Position numbers and translations under genes: made by a program | Assembly (NCBI GenBank): GCA_002721305.1 | Contig: PBKA01000026.1 | Location: 1-63,250 of the forward strand | From: Acidimicrobiaceae bacterium | Lineage (GTDB): Bacteria; Actinomycetota; Acidimicrobiia; Acidimicrobiales; Poriferisodalaceae | Direction of reading: 5' to 3' | Length of the DNA: 63,250 nt | Notes under the pieces: model-generated | The model's database searches: none | Told to the model about the DNA's origin: nothing | The model's input: only the letters and a program-made list of their open reading frames with translations | Part shown: positions 46,711 through 55,705 of the stretch, piece after piece | Numbering within the stretch: position 1 is the first letter of the stretch | Layout of the letters: each line of letters opens with the position of its first letter

Positions 46711-47448
46711 CTAAAACGCTCGAACGACGAGGCTGATCGTACAGATAGTGATGACGGCGCTCACCGCTACATTGAAGCGCTCGGCATCCATCTTGCGGCC
46801 GACTCTGATCCCAACAGGAAGCGCGACAGCCACAACAGCAGCAGCCAGAGCAGCTCCAAGAAGTCTTTGGTTCGACCATTGACTGGTGGCGGTGAGGGTG
46901 ATCAGTTGCATTGCACCTGCCAACAGAAAAATAGCTGTGTTAGAGACGATGAAACGTTCACGCGAAACTCCTAGACCCTGAAACCATGCTGCTACAAGGG
47001 GTCCGGAGATTCCGGTGGCTCCTTGTGCCACTCCGCACGTAAGTGCCACCGGCATCCTCCCCCATTTTTGAACCCGTGGCGACCACGTCGGCTCAACCGA
47101 CGAGAACCTCCACACCAAGAAACAGGTGAGTAAACCGGCCAGCAACAGAAACAGCAGTCGGTCATTGATTCGAGGGAGTAGCGAAGCACCCAAAATTGCT
47201 CCAGCCCCACCCAACGCCGCAAACGATGGCAGGCCTTGCACGGAGCGCAACTCTTTTCTGTGCTCTCTTACCAACACCGCATTACTGAAGGCCGTTGGAG
47301 CGGCCATAATCACCACAGCATCTTGAACTCCGACGAAAAACGCTATGACAGGCACCGCCGTGAGAGGCAACCCAAGCCCTGTGACCCCTTTGACGAGAGA
47401 ACCCAGAACTACGGCCAACGCGACAATGAGTAGCTCAAAGGCACTCAT
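46711..47448 (-). CDS. TauE/SafE-family sulfite/organosulfonate exporter-like protein
   Basis: 245 residues, very hydrophobic, with about eight membrane spans in two halves. The GLGLPLTAVPVIAFFVGVQDAVVIMAAPTAFSNAV stretch and GATGISGPLVAAWFQG in the second half match the repeated motif of the family. Members export sulfite, sulfolactate or similar anions. The start overlaps the end of psuG (ATGA), so the two are translationally coupled; why a pseudouridine enzyme and an anion exporter should be coupled is unclear. Confidence 0.85.
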   Translation of the reverse strand: MSAFELLIVALAVVLGSLVKGVTGLGLPLTAVPVIAFFVGVQDAVVIMAAPTAFSNAVLVREHRKELRSVQGLPSFAALGGAGAILGASLLPRINDRLLFLLLAGLLTCFLVWRFSSVEPTWSPRVQKWGRMPVALTCGVAQGATGISGPLVAAWFQGLGVSRERFIVSNTAIFLLAGAMQLITLTATSQWSNQRLLGAALAAAVVAVALPVGIRVGRKMDAERFNVAVSAVITICTISLVVRAF

Positions 47449-48344
47449 TGTGCAGCTATCTCAACCGCTACCTCGGCTGCCACTAGTGCATTTTGTTCCG
47501 CCAGAGCGAGATTGGCAGAAACACTTTCGCCCGCTGTGATCTCCTCAAGCTTGGCCAGAACGTATGGCGTGACCCGCGGACCCGAAATTTGTTGTTCTCT
47601 CAGTTCCGCAAGACTTATTTCGATGACCTCGTCGATTTCAGCTGCGTCGAGTTCCGCGCCTAGAGGAATGGGCACTACGAGAAGCGTCCCTGCTTGTCCA
47701 AGGTTCTTGCGTGAGAGGTGAAGTCGAGCGGCAGATCTAGCATCATCAACCCGATGTGGGACTTCCAAACCAGAGTTTCGAACATAAAAAGCAGGGAAGT
47801 AGTCAGTTTGCCAGCCGACAACTGGGACTGATTGAGTCTCCAAGTATTCCAAAGTACGGGGTAAGTCCAGAAAAGCTTTCGCGCCTGCGCTGACCACCAA
47901 AACTTGGTGGCGGGCGATGGCATCCAAGTCCGCCGAGATGTCTCCGGTTAACTCGACTTCACGATGAACACCGCCAATTCCTCCAGTTGCAAACACGTCG
48001 ATCCCAACACTGTCAGCAATAACGACAGCCGACGACACAGTGGTTGCTCCTTCCGGCAGCCGTCGGGAACTAGCGGTAGCAAGATCTCGCGCCGCTACTT
48101 TGACGGAACTAGCAAGCACGCGGTCCTGAAGTTCTTCGGGAACCCCGGCATAAATGACACCATCAAGTACCGCTGTGAGGGCTGGGACTGCGCCCATGTT
48201 TCGAATAGCTGTCGAACAGAGCTGCAGGGCCTCCGCATTAGCGGGTGAGGGCAATCCCAACGTCGAAAAGATGGTGGACTCCAAGGCGACAACAGCGTTA
48301 CCTGTCGACAACGCGGTTCTTACTTCGTCTCCAACAACAATCAC
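47445..48344 (-). CDS. psuG: Pseudouridine-5'-phosphate glycosidase
   Basis: It splits pseudouridine 5'-phosphate into uracil and ribose 5-phosphate. 299 residues from GTG with GGGAGG five bases upstream. Family pieces: VVALESTIFSTLGLPSPANAE near the start, LDGVIYAGV, the conserved KVAARDL, TTVSSAVVIADSVGIDVFATGGIGGVH and VPVVGWQTDYFPAFY. No psuK kinase is next to it, although PsuG and PsuK often pair. It diverges from upp across 71 bases, which fits use of the released uracil. Confidence 0.93.
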   Translation of the reverse strand: MIVVGDEVRTALSTGNAVVALESTIFSTLGLPSPANAEALQLCSTAIRNMGAVPALTAVLDGVIYAGVPEELQDRVLASSVKVAARDLATASSRRLPEGATTVSSAVVIADSVGIDVFATGGIGGVHREVELTGDISADLDAIARHQVLVVSAGAKAFLDLPRTLEYLETQSVPVVGWQTDYFPAFYVRNSGLEVPHRVDDARSAARLHLSRKNLGQAGTLLVVPIPLGAELDAAEIDEVIEISLAELREQQISGPRVTPYVLAKLEEITAGESVSANLALAEQNALVAAEVAVEIAAQ

Positions 48345-48415
48345 CTGGGCCTCCCTAGTGACTACAGCATGTCAGCCATGTGACATCTTGGCGCGCCTGC
48401 TTCTACTGTGTGAGC

Positions 48416-49039
48416 GTGTTTAGCGTTATTGGCCATCCCGTACTAGCAGCATGGACCGACCGGTTGAGATCCATAGAGACTGAAACTGAAGAGTTTCGAC
48501 GCCTTTTGAACCAGATAGGCCAGCTCATGGTGCCTTCGGTGACAGAACACTTGCCGACAACAGATATTGAGATCAGGACGCCTTTAGCCGACACCACCGG
48601 TCGGCAGCTCGATGGCGGCACACCCGTTGTGGTTTCAGTATTGCGAGCCGGCAACGGCTTACTTGACGGGGTTCTGAAGGTTCTATCGGACGCTGACGTG
48701 GGCTTCATCGGTCTTGTCCGAGATCATGACACGCTTGAAGCCATTGAATACCTCGTGAATCTTCCGACGCTTTCGAACCGTCACGTAATAGTTGTTGACC
48801 CGATGCTGGCAACCGGGCACAGCGCCGTCGCCGCTGTCGACCGAATCGCTCGGGAAGAGCCTGCGAGCATCACTTTGATGTGTGTGGTTGCAGCCCCCGA
48901 AGGCGTGCGACACTTGACTTCGCATCACCCAAGAGTTCGGGTAGTGGCAGCTGCTCTTGACGATGGTTTAAATGACTCGGGATACATTTTGCCCGGACTG
49001 GGCGACGCGGGCGACCGCCTCTACGGAACTCAATCATGA
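48416..49039 (+). CDS. upp: Uracil phosphoribosyltransferase
   Basis: Makes UMP from uracil and PRPP. GTG 48416 gives 207 residues, the usual length, and begins VFSVIGHPVLAAW; an upstream ATG at 48380 adds unconserved sequence. LRAGNGLLDGVL is the family flexible-loop region, VDPMLATGHSAVAAVDRI the PRPP-binding loop (DPMLATGxS), and YILPGLGDAGDRLYGT the uracil-binding tail. Its stop overlaps the mtnA start (ATGA). Confidence 0.93.
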   Translation: MFSVIGHPVLAAWTDRLRSIETETEEFRRLLNQIGQLMVPSVTEHLPTTDIEIRTPLADTTGRQLDGGTPVVVSVLRAGNGLLDGVLKVLSDADVGFIGLVRDHDTLEAIEYLVNLPTLSNRHVIVVDPMLATGHSAVAAVDRIAREEPASITLMCVVAAPEGVRHLTSHHPRVRVVAAALDDGLNDSGYILPGLGDAGDRLYGTQS

Positions 49040-50091
49040 AACGTCCAACACCCCCGATCCAATGGGTCGATGACCACATCCGAATTATCGATCAAGTGTT
49101 GTTGCCGACAGAGGTCCGATTCGTTGAGATCAGAACCGCCGCGCAAGCGGTTGATGCTATTCAGCGACTGGCAATTCGCGGGGCTCCGGCACTTGGCGCC
49201 TTCGGATCGTTGGCACTAGTTGTGGCCCTAGACGAAACTCATCCGTCGTCGTTGTCAGAAGCAACAACCCGGCTGGAAGAGTGCCGGACGCTGATCGGCG
49301 ATGCGCGCCCTACTGCTGTGAACCTGCGTAGGGCAGTTGACCGAGTCATCGATGAAGCGATCAGCAGCAGCCAAGACCTAGCGGGCCTCAGAGCAACACT
49401 TCTCCGTGAAGCCCACGCCGTGGCCGCCGAAGACGAAGCTGCATGCACCGAAATCGGACGACTAGGTCACGAATTGCTCAGAGACGCCACAACCCTCGGC
49501 ACTCACTGCAACGCTGGACGCCTCGCGACCGCCGGGACTGGCACGGCTCTAGCTCCCATGTATGCAAAAGCACAAGCGGGTGAGCCGCTAAAAGTTTTCG
49601 CTTCCGAAACCCGTCCTTTGTTGCAGGGTGCACGACTCACGGCGTGGGAACTAGAGGATGCTGGCATAGACGTGACCGTCGTCCCCGATGGGGCTATGGC
49701 GTCAACCGTTCTGTCTGGTCAAGTCGATGCATACATTGTCGGAGCGGATCGCATCGCTGCCAATGGGGACACTGCGAACAAGATCGGCACGGTGAGCCAC
49801 GCCCTCGCCGCTCGAGAAGCAGGGATACCTTTCTATGTGGCAGCACCAACGTCCACTATCGACACCAACCTGCCAAGCGGCGAGCACATAGAGATCGAGC
49901 AGCGTGACGAACTAGAAGTGCACGAAATGACAGGGAAAAGAATCACCCCACAAGGAGTAGCTGCCGCCAACCCGGCGTTCGATGTGACACCACATCATTT
50001 GATTAGTGCGATTATTACCGAGGCAGGAGTGCTCCGGGCACCATTCGAGGGTTCAATAGCTGACGCACTTACACGAACCGGAGCACCCTAA
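49036..50091 (+). CDS. mtnA: S-methyl-5-thioribose-1-phosphate isomerase
   Basis: It isomerises 5-methylthioribose 1-phosphate, and in some organisms 5-deoxyribose 1-phosphate, to the ribulose form. 351 residues. RTAAQAVDAIQRLAIRGAPALGAFG is the family start, LGTHCNAGRLATAGTGTALAP holds the catalytic Cys, and IVGADRIAANGDTANKIGT the catalytic Asp. ETRPLLQGARLTAWEL lies between. Coupled to upp in front and to the aldolase fusion behind (TAATG). Confidence 0.93.
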   Translation: MKRPTPPIQWVDDHIRIIDQVLLPTEVRFVEIRTAAQAVDAIQRLAIRGAPALGAFGSLALVVALDETHPSSLSEATTRLEECRTLIGDARPTAVNLRRAVDRVIDEAISSSQDLAGLRATLLREAHAVAAEDEAACTEIGRLGHELLRDATTLGTHCNAGRLATAGTGTALAPMYAKAQAGEPLKVFASETRPLLQGARLTAWELEDAGIDVTVVPDGAMASTVLSGQVDAYIVGADRIAANGDTANKIGTVSHALAAREAGIPFYVAAPTSTIDTNLPSGEHIEIEQRDELEVHEMTGKRITPQGVAAANPAFDVTPHHLISAIITEAGVLRAPFEGSIADALTRTGAP

Positions 50092-52064
50092 TGAAGAATC
50101 TGTGGAAGGCCAGCGACGCCGTGAAATTTTCAGGTGCTGTAGGCGAATGCGTATACGGCTCAAGACTCCTTGGCGCTAACCCTGCACTTGTACTGCACGG
50201 TGGCGGAAACACATCAGTGAAGACCACGGAGCACGACATTCATGGCCAAGAGATCGACGTTCTCCACGTCAAAGGAAGCGGCTGGGATCTTGCAACTATT
50301 GAGCCTCAGGGTTTCGCTCCCCTGCGTCTTAACGCCGTCAAACATTTAGCGGAATTGCCGTCACTTTCCGACACTGAAATGGTGAACCAGCTGCGCCTCA
50401 ATCTTCTAGACGCTTCAGCTCCTAATCCTTCGGTGGAAGCCATCTTGCACGCCTGTCTTCCATTCTCAGCGGTGCAACATACCCACGCTGACGCCGCACT
50501 GGCGCTCACAAACACCATTGATGGGGACCGACGCGTTCGCGAACTATGGGGAACGTCAGTTGTCGTCGTTCCCTACGTCATGCCAGGGTTCGATCTGGCT
50601 CTGGCTTGCGCGCAAGAGTTTGAGAAGCAGGCGTCGTCGGACACCGTTGCGATGATCCTCATGAACCACGGCGTTTTTACCTTCGCGGACACAACCGAAC
50701 AGGCCTACAGCCAGATGATTGAGGTGATCAGCCAAGCTGAGGACTACCTGCAAACAACAGCGGGTGTGGATATCACTGCCTCAGCTGCCGCAGGCAAGCA
50801 TCACGGGACCAACGGTTCCGCCTTGCAACAAGCGGCATTACGAAAGGAGTTGTCGCACGCCGCTGGCTGCTCCATGTTCTTAGTTAACACTCCTAACGAG
50901 AGAGCTCACCAATTCATCTCGAGACCCGATCTGGCTGACGTCGCTTCGCGAGGGCCCGCGACGCCAGATCACGTCATCAGAACAAAGCAATTTCCGATGA
51001 TTGGTCGCGATATTGACACCTTCGTGTCTGAATATCACAGTTATTTCGAACGAAACCGCTCTCGCTTTCCAGATGTTCAGGAACTTGACCCTGCCCCCCG
51101 AGTAGTTCTTGATCGGGATCTGGGTTTGCTAACTGCGGGCACACGCATTGTCGACTGCGAAATCGCTTCCGACATCTACTTACACACAATTGACGTCATC
51201 GAAGCTTCCGAAGGGCTTGGTGGTTTTGTGGCTCTCCCTGAATCGGATCTGTTCGAAGTTGAGTATTGGGAACTTGAGCAAGCAAAGTTGAAGAAATCAA
51301 GCAGCTCGCCGTCAATGTCCGGAGAAGTAGCTGTAGTAACGGGATCGGCTTCGGGCATTGGCCGAGCATGCGTGGAGGCCCTCCTGAACCAGGGTGCGGC
51401 TGTCATCGGGATTGACCTCAATACTTCGCAAGCGACGGAAACTCCTGACTTTCTTGAGTTAGCTGCCGACGTTACAGATCAGGCATCTCTGGTCGCTGCC
51501 ATCGATACCGGAATACGACGTTTCGGCGGCATCGACATCGTTGTGGCTGCAGCTGGAATTTTTGGCGCATCGAACCGGATAGCTGATCTAGTTCAAGATG
51601 ACTGGGAGGCAACGCTCTCGGTCAACCTGACTGGGGTAAGCAATCTGCTCCAAGTGGCACACCCATATCTTGCGCTAGCTCCAAACGGAGGACGAGTTCT
51701 TCTCGTAGGGTCGAAGAATGTTCCTGCGCCCGGAAAAGGCGCGGCAGCGTACAGCGCTTCAAAAGCGGCCGTCACTCAACTCGGACGAGTTGCTGCTCTT
51801 GAATGGGCAACTGATGGCATTGTCGTCAACACGATTCATCCCGACGGGGTCTTTGACACAGGCCTCTGGTCAGACGAGTTAATCGAACAACGAGCAGCAA
51901 GCTACGGGTTAAGCGTCGACGAGTACAAACGCAGAAATCTTCTCGGACAGGAAATCACCAGCAAAGACATCGGAGACTTAGTCGCTACGGTCTGTACGGG
52001 TGCTTTCCGTCAAATAACGGGAGCCCAAATACCTATTGATGGGGGAAGTGAGCGAGTGATTTAG
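50091..52064 (+). CDS. Bifunctional class II aldolase / short-chain dehydrogenase fusion
   Basis: 657 residues with two domains. Residues 1 to about 400 resemble class II sugar-phosphate aldolases: LVLHGGGNTSVKTTE, HVKGSGWDL, the zinc site HTHADAAL and MNHGVFTFADT. Residues from about 410 are an SDR with GSASGIGRACVEAL, AAAGIFGAS and the catalytic YSASKAA. The same fusion occurs in rhamnose breakdown (RhaD-RhaE), where the aldolase makes DHAP plus lactaldehyde and the SDR handles the aldehyde. Here the partner is mtnA, so cleavage of a 5-deoxy- or 5-methylthio-ribulose 1-phosphate to DHAP and a small aldehyde is inferred. Confidence 0.88.
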   Translation: MKNLWKASDAVKFSGAVGECVYGSRLLGANPALVLHGGGNTSVKTTEHDIHGQEIDVLHVKGSGWDLATIEPQGFAPLRLNAVKHLAELPSLSDTEMVNQLRLNLLDASAPNPSVEAILHACLPFSAVQHTHADAALALTNTIDGDRRVRELWGTSVVVVPYVMPGFDLALACAQEFEKQASSDTVAMILMNHGVFTFADTTEQAYSQMIEVISQAEDYLQTTAGVDITASAAAGKHHGTNGSALQQAALRKELSHAAGCSMFLVNTPNERAHQFISRPDLADVASRGPATPDHVIRTKQFPMIGRDIDTFVSEYHSYFERNRSRFPDVQELDPAPRVVLDRDLGLLTAGTRIVDCEIASDIYLHTIDVIEASEGLGGFVALPESDLFEVEYWELEQAKLKKSSSSPSMSGEVAVVTGSASGIGRACVEALLNQGAAVIGIDLNTSQATETPDFLELAADVTDQASLVAAIDTGIRRFGGIDIVVAAAGIFGASNRIADLVQDDWEATLSVNLTGVSNLLQVAHPYLALAPNGGRVLLVGSKNVPAPGKGAAAYSASKAAVTQLGRVAALEWATDGIVVNTIHPDGVFDTGLWSDELIEQRAASYGLSVDEYKRRNLLGQEITSKDIGDLVATVCTGAFRQITGAQIPIDGGSERVI

Positions 52065-52075
52065 ATCTCGAGTGG

Positions 52076-53593
52076 CTATTTGGTAATACCAGCCATGAGT
52101 AGCCCTACCCGTTCACGGTCGGCGTCTTGCGCGTCTAGGACATCCATCAACTTGCCGTCATATAAGACAGCGATCCGATCTGATAAACCCAAGATTTCGT
52201 CCAGTTCAGCCGACACCAGCAGCACCGCAGCTCCCTTGTCCCGTTGTTCAAGGATGCGACGATGAATGAACTCAATGGCACCAATGTCGATGCCTCTCGT
52301 GGGTTGGGCCGCGATCAATAATTTGATGTCGTCGCTGAATTCACGGCCGACTATGAGCTTTTGCTTATTTCCGCCACTAAGGCTTGAAGCGGCGACCGCG
52401 ATACTGGGGGTGCGGACATCAAATTCGTCCACAACTTCTTGGGCATGTCGCTCAATAACGTCCCTGCGCAGGACCCCCCGAATAGAGAAGGGGCTTCGGT
52501 GGTAGCGATTCAGGACAGAGTTTTCTGCGATGGAGTAAACGGCTACCACCCCATGTTTTTCTCGATCTTCGGGAATATGTGCCACACCTTTCTTGGATAT
52601 CTCCCGAGCTGAGCCATTGGTCACTTCTTCTCCGTCGATTCGCATTGTCCCCGCCATGGGATGACGCAATCCCGTGATGGCTTCCACGAGCTCCCGCTGT
52701 CCGTTGCCTTCGACACCAGCTACACCCAGTATCTCGCCTTCTCGCACCTCAAAGCTCAGTCTGTCTACGGCGATCTGACCTCGATCATCGTTGACTTCCA
52801 ACTCATCGACCGCGAGGACCACATCCCCGGGCTGGGCCACCGACTTTTCAACTCGGAGCACAACACTGCGTCCAACCATCATCTCGGCCAGTCCGCTTTC
52901 GTTCGTCTCAGCCGGCTTCGTTTCTCCCACCACACGGCCGTTTCGCAAAACGACAATGTCGTCAGCAATTGCCAAGACCTCGCGAAGCTTGTGAGTAATG
53001 AACACAATGCCGAGACCGGTTGCGGTCAGCTCTCGTAGAACGCTTAATAGATGATCGGCTTCTTGTGGTGTCAAAACACCAGTGGGTTCATCCAAAATGA
53101 GGACGTCGGCGTCTCGGTACAGCGCTTTGAGTATTTCAACACGCTGTTGCATCCCAACGGGAAGATCCTCAACCAAAGCGTCAGGATCGATTTCGAGTCC
53201 ATATCTTCCCGAAAGCTCAACAACCCTGTTGCGGGCTTCTTCTAGGTCGACGAGGCCTCGCTTGCTCGGCTCGGCGCCCAACACGATGTTCTCGACGACC
53301 CGCATCGGGGGCACCAACTGAAAGTGTTGGTGCACCATGCCAATCCCGCGCGAGATAGCGTCATCGGGTCCATGAAGGTCAACGACTTCGTTTTTGATGA
53401 TGACATCGCCACTGTCTGGCCGATACATCCCGAACAGGATGTTTACCAACGTGCTTTTACCCGCGCCGTTTTCACCTAATAGGGCAAGGATTCGTCCAGG
53501 TCGAAGTTGTACAGACACGTCGTCGTTGGCCAATACTCCAGGGAATTGTTTGGTGACGTTGTGCGCGGCGAGAAGGACTTCTGACATGTTCAT
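52076..53593 (-). CDS. ABC transporter ATP-binding protein, two fused nucleotide-binding domains (nucleoside/sugar type)
   Basis: 505 residues. First domain: Walker A LLGENGAGKSTL, signature LPVGMQQRVEILKAL, Walker B LILDEPTGVLTPQEAD. Second domain: degenerate Walker A GVEGNGQRELVEAI, signature LSGGNKQKLIVGREF, then LLIAAQPTRGIDIGA. This layout is that of the YufO/NupB-type ATPases that work with BmpA binding proteins. Last gene of a four-gene minus-strand operon; it ends 12 bases from the convergent aldolase-SDR gene. Confidence 0.92.
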   Translation of the reverse strand: MNMSEVLLAAHNVTKQFPGVLANDDVSVQLRPGRILALLGENGAGKSTLVNILFGMYRPDSGDVIIKNEVVDLHGPDDAISRGIGMVHQHFQLVPPMRVVENIVLGAEPSKRGLVDLEEARNRVVELSGRYGLEIDPDALVEDLPVGMQQRVEILKALYRDADVLILDEPTGVLTPQEADHLLSVLRELTATGLGIVFITHKLREVLAIADDIVVLRNGRVVGETKPAETNESGLAEMMVGRSVVLRVEKSVAQPGDVVLAVDELEVNDDRGQIAVDRLSFEVREGEILGVAGVEGNGQRELVEAITGLRHPMAGTMRIDGEEVTNGSAREISKKGVAHIPEDREKHGVVAVYSIAENSVLNRYHRSPFSIRGVLRRDVIERHAQEVVDEFDVRTPSIAVAASSLSGGNKQKLIVGREFSDDIKLLIAAQPTRGIDIGAIEFIHRRILEQRDKGAAVLLVSAELDEILGLSDRIAVLYDGKLMDVLDAQDADRERVGLLMAGITK

Positions 53594-54579
53594 CCTTTCT
53601 CGTAGGTCTGACCCAGCGCGGCTGGATCGCGCATCGACCCCATTAGTCCGCTAATAGCTACAACGATGATCGTTACGACAAACGGCAGCATTCCCACGAA
53701 CTGTGGCGGGATGTCAAAGGTGTTGTTCAATTGAAATTGATTTTGAAGGGCGGTGGTAAACCCGAAAAATAGTGCTGCGGCATAGGCACCGAATGGTGTC
53801 CTTCGCCCAAAAATCATGACCGCTAGCGCCAAGAATCCGCGACCTCCGGACATAGCTCGACTGAACGTACCCACAGCTTCCAGTGCTAGGTAGGAGCCCC
53901 CGAGACCGGCTAATCCGCCGGCGATCGTGACGTTGAAATACCTCAGTCGCAACACATCGATGCCGACAGTGTCTGCGGCTCCGGGGTGTTCCCCAATCGC
54001 TCTGGTCCGCATGCCCCAAACGGATCGAAAAAGTGCGACGTGAACCAAGACAAGTAAAGCCATTGTTAGGTAGGTCAGAGGGGGTCTGCTGAAAAACACC
54101 GTTCCGAGAAGTGGGAGGTCCGCAAGCGGGCCGAGATCAATGTTCGTGTACTTACCGATACCGACTGCGCTGCGGTCATAGAAGAACGAGGTCAGGCCCA
54201 ATGCCGAGATGTTCAGAACGGTCCCGGCGATGATCTGGTCAACCTTGAGGCCTACGGCCATCGCAGCCAGTAGCCATCCCATGACGAGGCCCATCCCCAC
54301 GCCGGCAATGGTGCCCAGGAACAGAGATCCCGTCATCGATGCGATGGTGAAGGCAACAAACGCTGACATCAGGAATTGGCCTTCGATGCCTATGTTGACA
54401 ACTCCGGAGCGTTCACCGATCATTCCGCACATCGCGCCCAGAGCCAAAAGGGTTGCTGCACGGACCGTTCCGGCAAGTACGGCGGTCGTTTGGGGACCAT
54501 CGGCGGTGTAGAACATCCATGCGACGAAAATCAGCAAAGCCGCGCCTGCGTATAAGAGCTGCTTCTGTCGCGGTTTCAC
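53590..54579 (-). CDS. ABC transporter permease, nucleoside type (second)
   Basis: 329 residues from GTG 54579, which overlaps the previous stop (GTGA); an open frame continues to TTG 54591. About eight to nine hydrophobic spans. The ALGAMCGMIGERSGVVNIGIEGQFLMSAF segment is the conserved core of BPD-type-2 permeases of the BmpA system. It should pair with the other permease in a heterodimer. The ATPase start overlaps its end by four bases. Confidence 0.9.
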   Translation of the reverse strand: MKPRQKQLLYAGAALLIFVAWMFYTADGPQTTAVLAGTVRAATLLALGAMCGMIGERSGVVNIGIEGQFLMSAFVAFTIASMTGSLFLGTIAGVGMGLVMGWLLAAMAVGLKVDQIIAGTVLNISALGLTSFFYDRSAVGIGKYTNIDLGPLADLPLLGTVFFSRPPLTYLTMALLVLVHVALFRSVWGMRTRAIGEHPGAADTVGIDVLRLRYFNVTIAGGLAGLGGSYLALEAVGTFSRAMSGGRGFLALAVMIFGRRTPFGAYAAALFFGFTTALQNQFQLNNTFDIPPQFVGMLPFVVTIIVVAISGLMGSMRDPAALGQTYEKG

Positions 54580-55646
54580 GACTGACCCCAACCAGCGCCG
54601 AGCCTGAGTTGTTCGGAGTTGTCCTCGCGCATCCGCAGCACCCAGCGAATGATGATGGGAGCTGCAACGAAGAACAGAATGAGTGCCTGGATGACATCGA
54701 TGAGTTCGGGCGCGACGCCTGCCTTGAACTGCATCCGAGAGGCACCGGCCTCCATCAATCCGACCAGCAAGGCCGCGGGAATGACCCCGAGCGGATTGGC
54801 GCGAGCCAACAAGGCAATGGTGATCCCTTCAAAGCCGAGACCTACATTGACTCCTGCTTCAAATCGACCGTCGACACCGAGGCTCTCGACAGCGCCACCA
54901 AGACCGGCAAGCATTCCGGCGACCGCCATGGTGGAAGCCATGATCCAGCCGACTTTGATTCCCGAGTACTGAGCCGCGTTTCGGTTGTGACCGACGCTGC
55001 GAACTTCGAAACCATATGTGGTTCTCTCAAGTACCAACCAGCAAGCCACTGCTACAACGACCGCCAAGAGAAAACCTACGGGAACGGCGCCGAGTGTGGG
55101 GATAGTGGCCGAGTCTTCGACTAGCGGGGTTCGAGCGACAATGTTGTTACCGGAGTTATCTTTCCAGGGATTCGCCGAAAGCCAGTCCGTGAGATTGCCG
55201 GCGACAAAGTTCAACATGATGGTGACGATTACCTCGTGGGCTCCAGTGGTCGCTTTCAGGGCACCTGCGATACCTCCCCAGATGGCACCTGCAATCGCGC
55301 CGGCCACCAAGGCCGCAGGTAGATGGATCACCATCGGTAGGCCGTCAATGCCGAATCCAACCGCAGCGGCGAAAACAGCTCCGACCAAGAGTTGGCCTTG
55401 ACCACCAATGTTGAACATTCCAGCCTTAAACGCGACTGCTACCGCCAGTCCTCCGAAGATAAGTGGTGTCGCCTTTTGCAATGTGCGCAAAAGGGCATCA
55501 GCGTCACCTAGTCCTCCCACCACTAGGGCCGTGTAGGCGGTGGCGGGTGAAGCGTTTTGAGAAAGAATGAGAACTACGCCGATCAACAGACCGAACACCA
55601 CCGCGGCAAGCGGGATAGCGATGGTTCGAAGGATGGAACGGCTCAT
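54576..55646 (-). CDS. ABC transporter permease, nucleoside type (first)
   Basis: 356 residues from ATG 55646 (MSRSILRTIAIPLA); a longer frame to 55691 adds unlikely sequence. About nine hydrophobic spans. TPLIFGGLAVAVAFKAGMFNIGGQGQLLVGAV is the family core motif, repeated in spirit in the second permease. It follows the binding-protein gene after about 60 bases. Confidence 0.9.
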   Translation of the reverse strand: MSRSILRTIAIPLAAVVFGLLIGVVLILSQNASPATAYTALVVGGLGDADALLRTLQKATPLIFGGLAVAVAFKAGMFNIGGQGQLLVGAVFAAAVGFGIDGLPMVIHLPAALVAGAIAGAIWGGIAGALKATTGAHEVIVTIMLNFVAGNLTDWLSANPWKDNSGNNIVARTPLVEDSATIPTLGAVPVGFLLAVVVAVACWLVLERTTYGFEVRSVGHNRNAAQYSGIKVGWIMASTMAVAGMLAGLGGAVESLGVDGRFEAGVNVGLGFEGITIALLARANPLGVIPAALLVGLMEAGASRMQFKAGVAPELIDVIQALILFFVAAPIIIRWVLRMREDNSEQLRLGAGWGQS

Positions 55647-55705
55647 AACGCGACTCGGGGGGCACCGCTCAAGATGAGTGGTGCCCCCCATTCAAGTCGA
55701 AGTTC

